From Hybos culiciformis (lineage: Eukaryota; Arthropoda; Insecta; Diptera; Hybotidae): a stretch of DNA of 64,000 nt. A program made the position numbers and the translations under genes. Of the stretch, positions 23,801 through 34,985 are shown piece by piece. Below the pieces are notes generated by a model that did not search any database, was not told where the DNA came from, and saw only the letters and a program-made list of their open reading frames with translations. How positions within the stretch are numbered: the first letter of the stretch is position 1; each line of letters opens with the position of its first letter. Location of the stretch: the NCBI GenBank assembly GCA_964007475.1, contig OZ023274.1, positions 82,843,303 through 82,907,302 of the forward strand, given 5' to 3'.

Positions 23801-26800
23801 GTAATCTTATTTCTAATGAATTTTTTAACGTTTTTACTAAATGTTTTCGTAAATCTATTTTTTCTAGACATACTTTTAAATCATCAATTGCTGGTTGAGA
23901 ATCAGGAAAATCTGAAATATAAATAATATATTTTCGGGTATAAAAAATTTATTAACTTGAAAAAATCACCTATAATAATGCTAAAAAATTGTTCAATTAT
24001 TATTTTTGCATAAGTTTCCCACAAATAATATGATAGTTTTACATTAAAATCTGCCACTAAATTTTTAATTTTTTTATTTTCATCATCAATTTTAACACTA
24101 CTGTTGTAAATCCTGGTTAACCAATTGAATACAATTGATTCAAGCCACTAAAAATAGAATTATGCAAACTAATTAATAATTTGGGACAAAATAATTTCTA
24201 GGTGTAACTTGTTCAAATTAAAATATGACATCCATATTTTTTAAGTTCTATAATACTTATTGTTTTTTTTACATATTATAAGTTGGTTTTATGTTAAATT
24301 TATAGCTCTTGATAACATTAATTGAAATGTATTGAGCATACAAAAAGGAATAAATTAATATAATAAATAAAAAAAAGAAATTAAATATTAAATCATAAAA
24401 AATACATTTTATAAAAAATAACGTTTTTCTTGCGCTCTAAAAAGTATAAAATAATTTTACTATGAGTTTCATTTTGATAACAGACTTTATAACTTTTCTC
24501 CGGCTCTTTCAGAGGATTGTGGACACACATACTTGAAACTGATTACAACAGTCTATAACTAGAAACGTGGGGCGCATTTTTGAGGTAATACTGTAAATGT
24601 GTTGTAAAAATGTGCCCCACGTTTCTAGTTATAGACTGTTGTAATCAGTTTCAAGTATGTGTGTCCACAATCCTCTGAATGAGCCGGAGAAAAGTTATAA
24701 AGTCTGTTATCAAAATGAAACTCATAGTAAAATTAAATTATTTTATACTTTTTAGAGCGCAAGAAAAACGTTGTTTTTTATAAAATGTATTTTTTATGAT
24801 TTAATATTTATTTTCTACTCTTTAGTTTTGAAGCTGAAACAAAGCAGAATTTTTCTTATACAATTTGATTGTCAAAATTACGAAATTTGTGTGTTTAATT
24901 ATGTCCTCTTTGTAGGTACAAAATTTGAATAAAATCGGACGAAGTTTTGAAGTCCTCTTCAAGGAAGGTAGAGGAGGCCAATAAATTTTTTGTTACAAAA
25001 TTTGTGTGTTTCATCATTTCTTCTTTTTATGTACCGAATTTGAATAAAATCGTACTTTTGTAGTCCTCCCCATAGGACGTCGCTGGGTAGGAGGCCAATA
25101 AATGTTTTGTTACGAAATTTGTGTGTTTAATATGTCCTTTTTTTATGTACCAAATTTGAAAGAAATTGGACGAACTTTTGAAGTCCTTCCCAAGGAAGGT
25201 CGCTGGGTAGGAGGCCAATAAATTTTTTGTTACGAAATTCGTGTGTTCAATCATTTCTTCTTTTTATGTACTAAATTTGAATGAAATCGGACAAACTTTT
25301 GGTTGTGAAAATTTGATTGGAAAATTTCTCTGGCAGACAAACAGACGAAAAACTTTTCAAATCACGATTAAAGTGGTAGAATATTGTATTGTCATCGGGT
25401 TCAGAGCTATATTCAAAATTTCGGAGCTGTAGCTTGTCGGAAAGTGGTCTAAAATTTGATTACAAAATTTCTAGGACAGACAAACAGACAAGAAAGTGAG
25501 TTGATAAAAACGTTGTAATAATAAAAATATCGATTAATTTTTGATACATTCTTAATAAATTTAGGTAAATAATGTGGAAATAGTATAAAAATAATATTTA
25601 AATTTAGACGATTTCTAGAATAAAATTATTACAACTAAAATTAAATTGGTATCCAGTATGTCTGAGGCACTGACCACTGAGTATTGATTCCCAGAAAAGT
25701 TATAATGTAAAAGAGCAATGAATATTCACTCTTCAATCTCTTAATTGTAAAACTAGTTTTTATCTTAGTTTAATCAGCGAACAAAATTTCACATAAAATT
25801 TTATTTCAAATACAAAAAACGAACCTTTTCTAAATTTTTCAAATGTGATTTATCAAAAATACCCTGGCACGTATCATGAACATAACTGGATATTCTTTCT
25901 TGTATCAAATTTGTTAATGTAAAACCAGCTAGCCGATCTAACAAATTCATTTCATTAAGATATTCATTTGTATTATTAAATGCACAAACAAGCTCTTGGC
26001 AATAACAATTTTCCGTTTGTTTCTCACAACCATTACATTTGACATCATCGATCTCGTCAAAATCATCATCTAAATTAAAAATGTAGTTTTTTTTTATTTT
26101 AAATGTAAAATCTAGTTCATCACTACATTATGAATCAATAAAATCCACTTAAAACTTACAGGATAGTAATAAGAATAAGTATAAGTATAATGTACGGAAA
26201 AGTTTGAAATCAAATTCGATGTGCTTTTAGCTTTATGCTATGCTTAATGAAAAATTTTTTTTTTTAATTCACGATATCAGTTATATTGTGATTATTTATC
26301 TTAAACAATTATATTGTTTTTATTAAGAGTAATTTGCTATTGCAGAACAAAATAGTGATTATTATCGATCCTTGGTAAGAAAACAATCAGAATAGTGAAT
26401 AAAAGCCTTCTTTTTGTCACTAAACACTATCACTAATTTCTATTTTTCTGGAACTAGATCAATTTCAATACAATATCACGTTTCATATCTGTTCAACATT
26501 TTTAGACTCACCATCTGAACACTGATGATTATTTGCAAAAATTTTAAATGATATACTATAAAAAGAAAACACAATGTCGTTAAAATTAGCCGGAAGTTGT
26601 GATAACAAAGAACATCTAAATTGTTCATCGAATACTCGAATTTCATCCTTTTGTTTATTCGTAATTTTTTGAAATTGTTCAATTGCTGATGGTACATCTT
26701 TGATGTGCTTAGCTAGAATTAATATATCCTTTAATTTTTTATAAGTTTCATAAAGTTGATAAACTGATTGTTGAAATCTTCTAAATTTATTTTCGATTGT

Positions 26801-27533
26801 ATCATCTGGTATTTCTTCAAAATGTTTCCAAAATGTAGGTACAGCTTCGTTTCTCAAATATTCGTCAATTTCAATAAAAATCGATTCATAAACACTTTCA
26901 ATTATTTCAAATTTAGTTAATTGCTGAATAATTTTCTCATAATCGGAATAATCAACAGGGTTAACATTGATCTTAAAAAATAAAATAAAAAATTAAACTT
27001 AGTATTTTATTTATTATTTATTTATTAAGGAAATGAGAAAAAGAGTGTTACTATTAGTTGACTTTGGAAGAGAAGTTTTTTAGGCATATGTACACCTCTA
27101 CCACCTCTACTACATTACAAAATTTTAACATTACTCCATCTATTATTTTAGCTTTTGTGTGAGATCCATCTAACTTTTCATCTAATTTTTCAGAATTTTT
27201 TTCTGTGCTTCCAGATATAAGACTCCAAATTTATGTTTTCCCACTATCGGTTTTACTTTTTTAACGTAAAGAGAATTCAATTTCAATGACAAAGGACTAA
27301 GCGACTGTAATAAAAAATAAGAAACGATACGCTTGATTCATTTCTTCAAATGAGATTATTGGGAACCTACCTATTAGTATCAATTCGGCATTCGCCAATT
27401 TATGATCGACATCAAATTTTAGAAACCGGTCTAATTTTAAAATAAATTTTTTTTTCGCATATAAAAAACTTACATTTTGCTTCAAAATTGGAAAAATCTC
27501 AGCAGTTTCATTCCAAAGCTTATCGAAATCCAT
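20886..27533 (-). CDS. ANAPC2: Anaphase-promoting complex subunit 2 (cullin-like scaffold)
   Basis: Nine minus-strand exons: 27533-27474, 26971-26512, 26069-25825, 24147-23970, 23911-23674, 22643-22468, 22321-22043, 21973-21710, 21334-20886. Phases agree throughout; 2349 nt, 782 aa, near the vertebrate length. Key stretches are DFPDSQPAIDDLK and LLHPGVNTMDILTGYVAAIKA (exon 5), WENWQPDPVDANP (exon 6), and RSADIISMVVDIYGSKELF with EYRGLLADRLL, RNLELLKLRFGE and CEVMLKDISDS (exon 7, cullin homology). Exon 8 has TLSWRHVTGRMNIEIEL. The C-terminal winged-helix domain ends in KVREHKLVFTGGVYQLPK. APC2 binds the RING subunit APC11 and forms the catalytic core of the ubiquitin ligase that drives anaphase. 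The eighth intron uses a GC donor. Intron 3 holds a 1.1-kb hairpin repeat and intron 5 a small MITE. The N-terminal 20-residue exon is the least certain part. Confidence 0.95.
23435..23620. mobile_element. MITE with 29-bp perfect terminal repeats in ANAPC2 intron 5
   Basis: The left end TATAGTACGATTCAAATCAC is part of a 29-bp sequence repeated as an exact reverse complement at 23592-23620. The interior is 128 bp without coding capacity. Ends fit a TA target duplication with an element starting TAGTACG, as in Tc1/mariner-type MITEs; the superfamily is inferred. Confidence 0.88.
24383..24809. repeat. Hairpin of about 425 bp (copy A)
   Basis: Long inverted repeat whose arms are about 200 bp with few mismatches (for example GGGGCGCATTTTT against AAAAATGTGCCCC, CTCTTTCAGAGGAT against ATCCTCTGAATGAG). 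Transcribed RNA would fold into a long double-stranded stem. Confidence 0.9.
24383..25515. mobile_element. Composite hairpin plus tandem-repeat element, copy A
   Basis: It lies in ANAPC2 intron 3. The first part (24383-24809) is a near-perfect hairpin: arms starting AAATATTAAATCAT, containing GAGGATTGTGGACACACATA and GTGGGGC, separated by a loop of about 25 bp near 24577-24602. The rest is four to five tandem units of about 117 bp, each with GAGGCCAATAAA, AAATTTGTGTGTTTAAT and ATGTACCAAATTTGAA, ending at AAAAACGTTG. The whole unit recurs in opposite orientation at 48001-49126 with the same ends. The open frame 25027-25254 is just two repeat units translated. Not assigned to a known class. Confidence 0.9.
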
Positions 27534-28009
27534 TTTTTTTTTGTATTATTATTTTGTAAAAAGAATATAAATTTAACTTTTTGTTAATAATAATAGTTAA
27601 TAGATTTTGTATATTATTAGTTGAATTAGAATTAAAAACAAATCTTTGTAGTAAACAAATTGCATTGCAAAATACAAATCAACAACACATCACATAAGGT
27701 GAGCGACAGAGAAACTACATAAACAAAAAAATAAACATTTTTCAAAGCAGCATATCTGCTGTCTAGTTGAGATTGTCAAAAATTCGCAATTGTAGACAAA
27801 ACAACTCTATAGCAACACGCTTCATTGCGACTTCGTTGAGCCTTTAAGTTAAATTTCTGAAACTGGCTTGGGTTTGGAACATAAAAATAATAGTAAAAGA
27901 AAGGTGATTGACGTTGTGGTAAGAAGTGCGTGTTGAAAATTGAAAATGTACCACCCCAATTACTATTATTTCTATGCCCCCCAAGAATAAAAGTTAGTTT
28001 CCGATTGCA
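27534..28009. other. ANAPC2 upstream region
   Basis: The non-coding stretch before the ANAPC2 start. The moderately mixed-base part around 27690-27960 is a likely promoter or 5' UTR region. No convincing core promoter motif was picked out. Confidence 0.4.
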
Positions 28010-28018
28010 ATATTAACT

Positions 28019-28780
28019 AGGGTTACCAGATTTTCCCCACTACAAACCGGGACAAAAAGAATTTTTTTCACAAAATTAATAAAATTTATTAAAAAAATAT
28101 TTTATTTAATATAAATATAAAAAAAAAGGACCGTAATAATGGTAACAAGGTCAAGTACGTAATTAAATAATATCTTAAAATTAATAACTCAAATTAGGAA
28201 CAAAAAATATAAATATTCATTTCATTTACTTGCCGAAGCAACTGCAGATTTGTGTTTCTGACTTTGAATGTGATTTTTAATGTCGGATAAACCATGACTT
28301 ATACTAAAACTTGAATTGCAATGTCTACAATACGCTTCCGTATCAATTTTGCCTTTTTTAATAAAAGGAAATTCTGTAGTACATTTTTATAGAAATTGGC
28401 ACTTTCTCTTTGGCATGCTTGAACTTGAAGGTATAAAATAAATCTAATAATATATAAAATAAAATTAGTAATGAAATTAGTAAACCAGCCAAGTCTTGCA
28501 GCTAAATAAACAAAAACAAAAATGTATAAATAAACAAATACTACCCTGCAATATCTTTATAGGCTGGATTGATGTAATGTAGGATCGAGAATTAGAAAAA
28601 TGAAAGCAAAGCGTAACATAACCTGAACAAAGTGGCACGTTTTTTATAAATTTATTAATTTTTTTTTGGTCAAAAATGTTAAACCGGGACAATTGAGCGT
28701 CCCGAGAACCTTTTTCGGGACGTCACGAAACGACATGAAAACCGGGACAATCCCGAAAAACCGGGACTTCTGGCAACCCT
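28019..28780 (-). mobile_element. Non-autonomous hAT-type element with a zinc-finger remnant
   Basis: 762 bp. Left end AGGGTTACCAGATTTTCCCC and right end CCGGGACTTCTGGCAACCCT are inverted imperfect repeats. The flanks carry ATATTAACT on both sides (28010-28018 and 28781-28789), an 8-9 bp target duplication expected for hAT. The minus strand at about 28230-28375 encodes a short CRHCNSSFSISHG..DIKNHIQSQKHK stretch. This is the CxxC..H..H finger often found at the N-terminus of hAT-type transposases. No transposase core remains. Confidence 0.88.
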
Positions 28781-28789
28781 ATATTAACT

Positions 28790-29269
28790 AAAAAAACTTA
28801 CATTTTTCGTATAACGGAAAACTATAATATGGTTTTTTCGGGGTGAAAACTGTTCTTAAGGAAAAAAAATTCAATTGCCAGACTGTGGTTTGGAAACATT
28901 AAAATAAAAATGTACGAAAAGCTTAACCGGCAGGACAAACTCGACGCGACGCATGTCGCGAAAGACCATATAATCACGTAATTAATGTTAACGTCAGACT
29001 GTTTGCGTCCATACATCACATATTTAATATTTCTTGCATTATTTGCATCATGTCCATCGCGTCGAGTTTAACCAAACCATAACATCCTACTCTTCATTCG
29101 GTTGAAATTAACATTTACCATACCATTTAGTTTTTGAGTTTGTCGAAATACAAAAAAATATACGATTTGAAAATAGGATTCTCATTGATTTTTTAAATCA
29201 AATCCAGCAGCAGAAATACTAAAAATTTTGTCCACTCAAAAAAAATTCAAGTGTTAGAATAGGTTGTTC
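28790..29269. other. Spacer between the two hAT elements
   Basis: It contains a loose palindrome in which GGACAAACTCGACGCGACG (about 28932) faces CATCGCGTCGAGTTTAACC (about 29053), and TGGTTTGG faces CCAAACCA. It may be a further decayed fold-back element. No gene seen. Confidence 0.45.
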
Positions 29270-30289
29270 TAGGGATCGCAATACCGGGATCCCGGGATAC
29301 CGGGATCCCGGTATTTCGGAAAAAAACCAAGGAAAATCAATACCGGTATTATATTTGTCAAAACCGGTATTTCGGTATTTAAATTTTTTTCTGAGGATTT
29401 ATTATTCAATATTTTTTGATATTTTTAGTAGATTGTTTTTTATAATTACAAACAAGTGCGGTTACTAAAAAAATAAAAGTTTTAAGAGCCCTCGACGTGA
29501 AATCCTGTTTTCTATTTTTTTTTTTTTTTTGTTTTATTTTACAGAAAATAAACGGCCGTGAAAAATGCGACAAAAATTGTACGAAAAACACCTCTACCAG
29601 AAAATCACAAAACTATATTTGAATTTTATTTCTGTGCAGAAACTGTAATTTATCAAAAAAATTAAAAATTTGTTAGAAATAAATGAAATTAATTAAAAAT
29701 TGTTTAGAAAATTAAAGAAATTCAAAATTTCACGTCACCAGCCCTGGAGAGTGGTATTTTAGCTTTATTTCTGCGTTTGAAATTTTTTATTATCTTTTTG
29801 CTTTACTTCAGAATCCAAGCAAATATGTTCAAGTATTTTAAAGGCTCATTTGGGGCCAAAAACTCAAAAAATTCGCCTCGCGTACCCTGGAGCCAGTTAT
29901 ATACTCTCTAACATATCAAAAAATCACATCAGTCGAGATTGTATTAACTCTAGAATCAAAGCAAAACCAAGACCCATTTTCCGCACTGAGGGCTCTTAAT
30001 AGTTTGTTGTGTGTAGTTGCATTTGCATTTACTTAAATATTTTAATAATTCTGCTGATTTAGTGTGAAAGTATTTTTTTTAAATTATTGGAGGTTGCAAT
30101 TAGCAGTGGGTATGTTTTTTATTAATTAAATAATTTTTGTTTCATTTTTATAATAATTATTATAGGTATTTTTTATTTTGAGAAATATTATTTTTTGGAA
30201 TACCGGTATTAAAACCGGGATCCCGGTATCAGTAAAGTTCAATACCGAAATACCGGTATTGGTTTTTTTTGCTTTTTTTGCAATCCCTA
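29270..30289. mobile_element. Non-autonomous hAT-type element with CCGGTATT subterminal repeats
   Basis: 1020 bp. Termini TAGGGATCGCAATACCGGGA and GCAATCCCTA are inverted. The 8-bp duplication GGTTGTTC flanks it exactly (29262-29269 and 30290-30297), diagnostic of the hAT superfamily. Both ends carry clustered ATACCGGTATT / ATACCGGGATCCCGG words, likely transposase binding sites. The interior has no transposase; part of it (about 29868-29985) matches a second place at 34850-34985. Confidence 0.92.
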
Positions 30290-30614
30290 GGTTGTTCATT
30301 GGGGCAATAAATACTATTTTATTAGGGAAAATTTTAATTAACAATTATGGTCAATAACCAGACACTTTTGCCAGATAAAAGGAATTATAATAAAAATAAC
30401 ATATGTACTTAGAAGGATCACATATTTTTATTTTTAAATAAAATTTTCTATCCACAAAAAATGTGAATAAATAATACAAATTTAACTTCTTTAAAATGGA
30501 ATTCAAACTTTTAATTCTTATTGAACTATTTTTAGTTGGTCACTGGATTTTGAATAAAATAGTCTGCATGTGATTGCTTCATAATTTAGATGTTTTTTTT
30601 TTGATGAAATTATG

Positions 30615-32401
30615 CTATTCATTCTCTTCATATACCCATGATTCAATTGCTGGCTTCCAACTGACTAATTCTTTGTCAGTGAACCAAAGCGCAATTTCTT
30701 TATTTGCAGATTCAACTGCATCAGAACCATGAATAATATTGCGGCCAACTTGAACACATAAATCACCACGTATTGTACCTGGTGCTGAATCGGCTGGATT
30801 TGTGGCACCTAACATAACTCGTCCTGTCTTTACTGCTCCTAATCCTTCCCATACCATTGGTACAACTGGTCCCGAGCTCATGTATTTAACCAAGCCGGGG
30901 AAAAATGGGCGACCAGCAAGATCGGCATAATGTTTTTCCAAATGTTCTTTAGTGGCCTAAAAATATAAAAACCATATTTTACTTATAATATATACCGACA
31001 TACAGTTCTTCGTAGATATAAAAATATTGTGGATAATTTCTTATGGGCTTCAAATTGAAGAAAAAAAAAGTATAGGTATATAACTATTGTACTGAAATTG
31101 TTTTTTGATTAGCTTTAATTATTTTTCATATAATTTCTTAATTGCACGATATTGAGCAATTTTCGTGACAAAAAAAATAACTAAGGAAGTCGTACCTTCA
31201 CATAATAAAAATGTTGAAGTAAATAATCAGAAGCACAATTTCAAATTGAAAACCATTTAGATATTTATTATGTTTACCTACTAAGTTTGCGTTTGGATTT
31301 AAATCGTGAATTGAAGGCGCTAAACAATTCTATAATACACACATTTTTCCGAAACAGAAAGGCAGTAAATAATACCTAGTATAGATGGGAACGTGATTAA
31401 ATCATTGTGGTATTAAAAAATAAAGAAACAAATGTTTAAGACGACCATTGCGTGCTGAATGGAAAACTCAATAAAAAAAAATAAACTGAAATTCAAAGCA
31501 AATAAAACTTATTGTTAGATAATAAGAATTTTATTAATCGAGTTATAAAAAATAAAATCAATAAATACCATATTTACCTATAGTTATTTATCTTAAACCT
31601 TGTGCTGTTGTCATTTTTCATAAATAGAAAACTTAACTAAGAATTTTAATTTCCCGTAACAATGTAGGTAGATTAAGATTGTATAAAGAAGAATTCTGCA
31701 GTAGTGGTCTTAGCAAATTTAGAAATATAAGTTTTGGATTACACTTTAAAAAATATCAAATTTTAAGAAAAATAACCTTTTTAGAATCAAAATAAAAATT
31801 AAAAGCAAAGCCTTTAACTTAAATTCCTTCCTTTTTTTCTAACTATTAAAATATTTTTTCCAACGATTAGGTACCTACTACCACGATTAGGTATCAAGTA
31901 GACACTTTCCGCAATCACAAATTAAAAACAGTTGGAACTTAATTTTATCAATAGCTCAAACCATTCCGGTAATTAACAAAATTAAATTGAAAAATTATAT
32001 TCTTTAAAGGTTATGTCACCATGCTTTGAAAATTTATTTTACAAAAGAATTCATCTAACAATAAAAAAGAAATTGTGGTAAAAATAATTTATATTAATTG
32101 AATTTTTATTTAAAAAAAACAACTGCACTAAGTCACTCAAAGATTTCATAAAAATTTTTTTGGAAAAGCCGGAAAAACCTTTTTTTTTGTTGTAAATTAT
32201 CTAATTTGAGTTGAGTATACGTACCAGTCCTAATTAGATTAAAAAAAAAAAGAAAAAACAAAAAATTCAACTTACATGAACAAATTTCAATGCAACTAAT
32301 TTGAATCCTTTTTTCTCAAACCGTTCAATGATTTGTCCAACTAATCCACGTTGGACACCATCAGGTTTTACCATAATAAAAGTTCTTTCCGTATTAGCCA
32401 T
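30615..32401 (-). CDS. awd: Nucleoside diphosphate kinase, canonical (awd/NME type)
   Basis: Two exons: 32401-32276 and 30956-30615, GT-AG, phase 0, 468 nt, 155 aa, the standard length. It starts [20 protein letters not shown], contains [48 protein letters not shown] and [23 protein letters not shown] with the catalytic histidine, and ends WVYEENE. All active-site residues are present. The enzyme balances NTP pools, and the fly homologue also supports dynamin and microtubule functions. An in-frame ATG at 32452 would add [17 protein letters not shown], but a TATA box downstream of which transcription should begin argues for the start at 32401. About 67 percent of the first-exon residues match the paralogue at 18841-19937. 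Confidence 0.96.
30957..32275 (-). other. Intron of the canonical NDK gene
   Basis: 1.3 kb, AT-rich, donor GTAAGT, acceptor TTTTTAG. No nested gene or recognisable repeat. Confidence 0.7.
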
Positions 32402-32460
32402 AATTTCTGCCACAATTGAAAAAACAAAGAGAATTGTGCCGATCATATTCAATGCACTTA

Positions 32461-32468
32461 TATTTATA
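32461..32468 (-). promoter_or_regulatory. Putative TATA box of the canonical NDK gene
   Basis: The minus strand reads TATAAATA here, 60 bp upstream of the ATG at 32401. A start about 30 bp downstream (near 32433) would exclude the upstream ATG at 32452 from the mRNA. Confidence 0.45.
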
Positions 32469-33799
32469 ACTTTTTTTTTGCAAAAATTTAATCACGGTTC
32501 GCTTTATATAGCCAAAATAAATCTTATCTCCATGGAATTGGAATACAAAAAAAGAAAAAAGAATTAAAACTGAGCACAGTTGGTTTTTCCAAGCTCAGTT
32601 TGAAAATTTTTTTTATAGTAATCAGAATATCGCTAAAAATTTTTATTTCCGTGATGAAGATTTCGGCCAGTGAATCAACAAAATTGTTATTCTAAATTTT
32701 TGAATAGTGCATGGTGACCTCAAGTTTCGTTACTGAATTGTGATCTTTAAAACAAAACTAATTTAGAAATCGTACTAAAAAAATGTTGGATGTAAATTGT
32801 AAACTTTAACTGTCCGAACATCGCCGTAAAACAGATAAGTTATGCTAAATGAAATTGTATAATTAGAACGCAGTCGCCAAAGGTGATCCCAGAAAGCTAA
32901 ATAAATTTTAATTTTTAACATCGTGGCCCGCCAGTATTCATGTGCGTCAGTTACTTAAGTAGGTACGGCTTCAAGTGAGAATAATGCGAAACAGAAATAA
33001 ACACATATTAAAGTGGGCCATTATCAGTATTCTTCTTATTTTCATCATAGCCAACTTTTGATTTGCACTTAAACAATGTTACCATTTTTGTTTCAAGATT
33101 ATATTATCGTTCTTAAAGTATTGATAGTTTTTGTTTTTGCGCAAACACTTAGCATTTGTCAGATTTTTTTTGTTTTAGAAAGAGATAGTTGTAAGAGAAT
33201 TTCAAGTTGTTCGGAAGGTCTTAAAGAAGTTCGGTTCGAAGTTATTTTATAAATAAATTTTTTTATTTTTTTTTATGAATTAAAAATTTATAAAAAAAAA
33301 AAAAAAATTGTAAATGAAAAAATCGATTTAATAAATTTACACAAATCGTGTTTATTTCGTTGCTTGCGAAAGTCATAAAACGGGAACAAAAAATAAATTA
33401 AAAAAATAAAATTTGTTTTGTTAAAAAAAAAAAGATAAAATCAATTTAATTCTCGTATTGGATTGGATTAAATAAAATCTGAATTTAAATTAAAAATAAA
33501 ATTACATCTAAAAACCTTAATAAAGTTTTTTAATAATTTTTTTAATTTTTTATTTTTCCTTATTTTTGTTTTCATTTTTTAATATCAAAAAAATTTATTA
33601 AAAAAAATTGTTTTTTAAGTTAAAAAAAAAAATAAAAATTCTTTACAAAAAAAAAATTAAAAGTAAAAAAAATAAAACAAAAAAATTTAATCAAGTTTTA
33701 TCTCTAAATTTAAATAATTAAAGTAAAAGAAAAAAATTAAATTAAAAGAAAAAAAAAACAAATTTTTTTAAAAAAATTAATTTTGTCCCTCATAACAAA
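32469..33799. other. Divergent spacer between NDK and the exon at 33800
   Basis: It holds the upstream regions of two divergent genes. The part from 32640 to 33240 has mixed composition and is the likelier regulatory portion. 33240-33790 is almost pure A/T low complexity. Confidence 0.45.
33240..33790. repeat. A/T low-complexity tract
   Basis: About 550 bp dominated by A-runs, T-runs and AAAT/AATT words directly ahead of the start codon at 33800. Probably unstructured 5' leader or promoter DNA; it is also a likely place for assembly length error. Confidence 0.75.
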
Positions 33800-33961
33800 A
33801 TGCCGCAGTTTTTTCAGAAGAAAAGGATTACTTCCTGTCGCCACAGACCATCAACAATAGCAACAACATCAAAATGGATGTTTTTATTATTGACATTTCT
33901 TATGTTAAATGTCAATTATTTTACAGTGGTCGCAGCTAACTCCGTCAGTTCCACAGATGAG
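33800..33961 (+). CDS. First coding exon of an unidentified secreted or membrane protein (partial gene)
   Basis: Open from ATG at 33800 for 54 codons to a good donor (GATGAG then GTAAAT at 33962, phase 0). After a basic N-terminal region with QKKR and CRHRPS there is a hydrophobic core WMFLLLTFLMLNVNYF, then VVAANSVSS, which looks like a signal-peptide cleavage region with a long n-region. The frame stops soon inside the intron (TGA at 34016). No downstream exon is recognisable up to 64000, so intron 1 would exceed 30 kb. This is a pattern typical of insect receptors and secreted developmental genes. Family unknown; the exon itself is inferred, not proven. Confidence 0.6.
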
Positions 33962-34513
33962 GTAAATATTTGTTTATTTTCTTTTTTTTTCGATTATTAT
34001 AATATTTGCTTTTATTGATTTTATTTATATAGTACTAAGTTAAAAAAAAAAACAGAAAAAAAATTTAGACTGAAAATACACTCAAGTTTTAAATTAATAT
34101 GCCTACCTATACCTACATAAGTATTTAATACCTATTGTGGCAAGTGGAAAATGTTTTTTGCAGAAGTTTTTCCAAACCTGGATCGGCATATGTGTACAAT
34201 GTACATAGCTCGGTACATAGGTACGTACATAGCTCGGTACATAGATACCTGTATGCTATAAAAGCTTAATTATTATTCTCTTCCGTTGAACTGAAATGGT
34301 ATCTAATGATTCTAATGAATTTTGAAAAATCGATAAGGTTTCAAATTTGATTGGTCATTATTAATCGTAATTAACAAATCAATATTAGAATTAAGTAACT
34401 TAAAAAAAAAATCTTAACAATTCTTGAATTAGGGATATTTTTTTTGTAAACGAGATTCTCTTGATCATTCTTTTGAACTTCTACCATTTAATTAACGCGA
34501 AGTTATACACTTT

Positions 34514-34841
34514 TTTTTTCATCGAACCATATCTATTTTATCGCATGCGACAAAATATTTGTTTTTTATTAAAAACGTATTTTAAGGCTTTATGTCAGTT
34601 AAATTAATTAAAATAATTAATTTTGGATTAGGTATTCTGAATTTAAAAAATTAATTCTTTAGTGGAAAAAGTAGTTTGTTTGTGTACGGCCCTTTTAGTG
34701 GTGGATTGCTGTTGACACCAATTGGTGCAAAGTTGTGCCAGGGTTTGCCTCAAAATTCCCCCCAAAATGCGACAAGTTATTCAGAATGACTTCTTTTTTT
34801 TTTTGTCGCATGCGATCAAATGGTAGGGTTCGATGAAAAAA
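34514..34841. mobile_element. Short TIR element with GTCGCATGCGA ends
   Basis: The left end has TTTTTCATCGAACC and later ATCGCATGCGACAAAA. The right end has TTTTGTCGCATGCGATCAAA and later GGTTCGATGAAAAA, the reverse complement. Arms of about 45-50 bp bound a centre of about 235 bp with no ORF. Class not determined. Confidence 0.72.
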
Positions 34842-34849
34842 TACTCGAA

Positions 34850-34985
34850 ACTTTCAAAAATCGTGCGCACTCATCCTGGAGCTAGTTCTTCATATTTATA
34901 TCAAAAAATTACTTACCTAAGTACTTACAGAAAAACATTTTCTGTCGAGATCGTATGAGCTCTACATTCAAACCAAAACTTAAAT
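34850..34985 (+). repeat. Dispersed repeat shared with the hAT interior
   Basis: Matches about 29868-29985 in the same orientation. Shared words in order are CTGGAGC.AGTT, TATCAAAAAAT, GTCGAGAT.GTAT and the final CAAAAC region, with an insertion here of about 25 bp including ACTTACCTAAGTACTTACAG. A diverged middle-repetitive sequence. Confidence 0.65.

Noticed and set aside
24910..25260. Regularly spaced repeats resembling an array (CRISPR-like spacing)
   Set aside because: Units of about 117 bp are tandem with no unique spacers, in a eukaryotic intron; part of the composite element.
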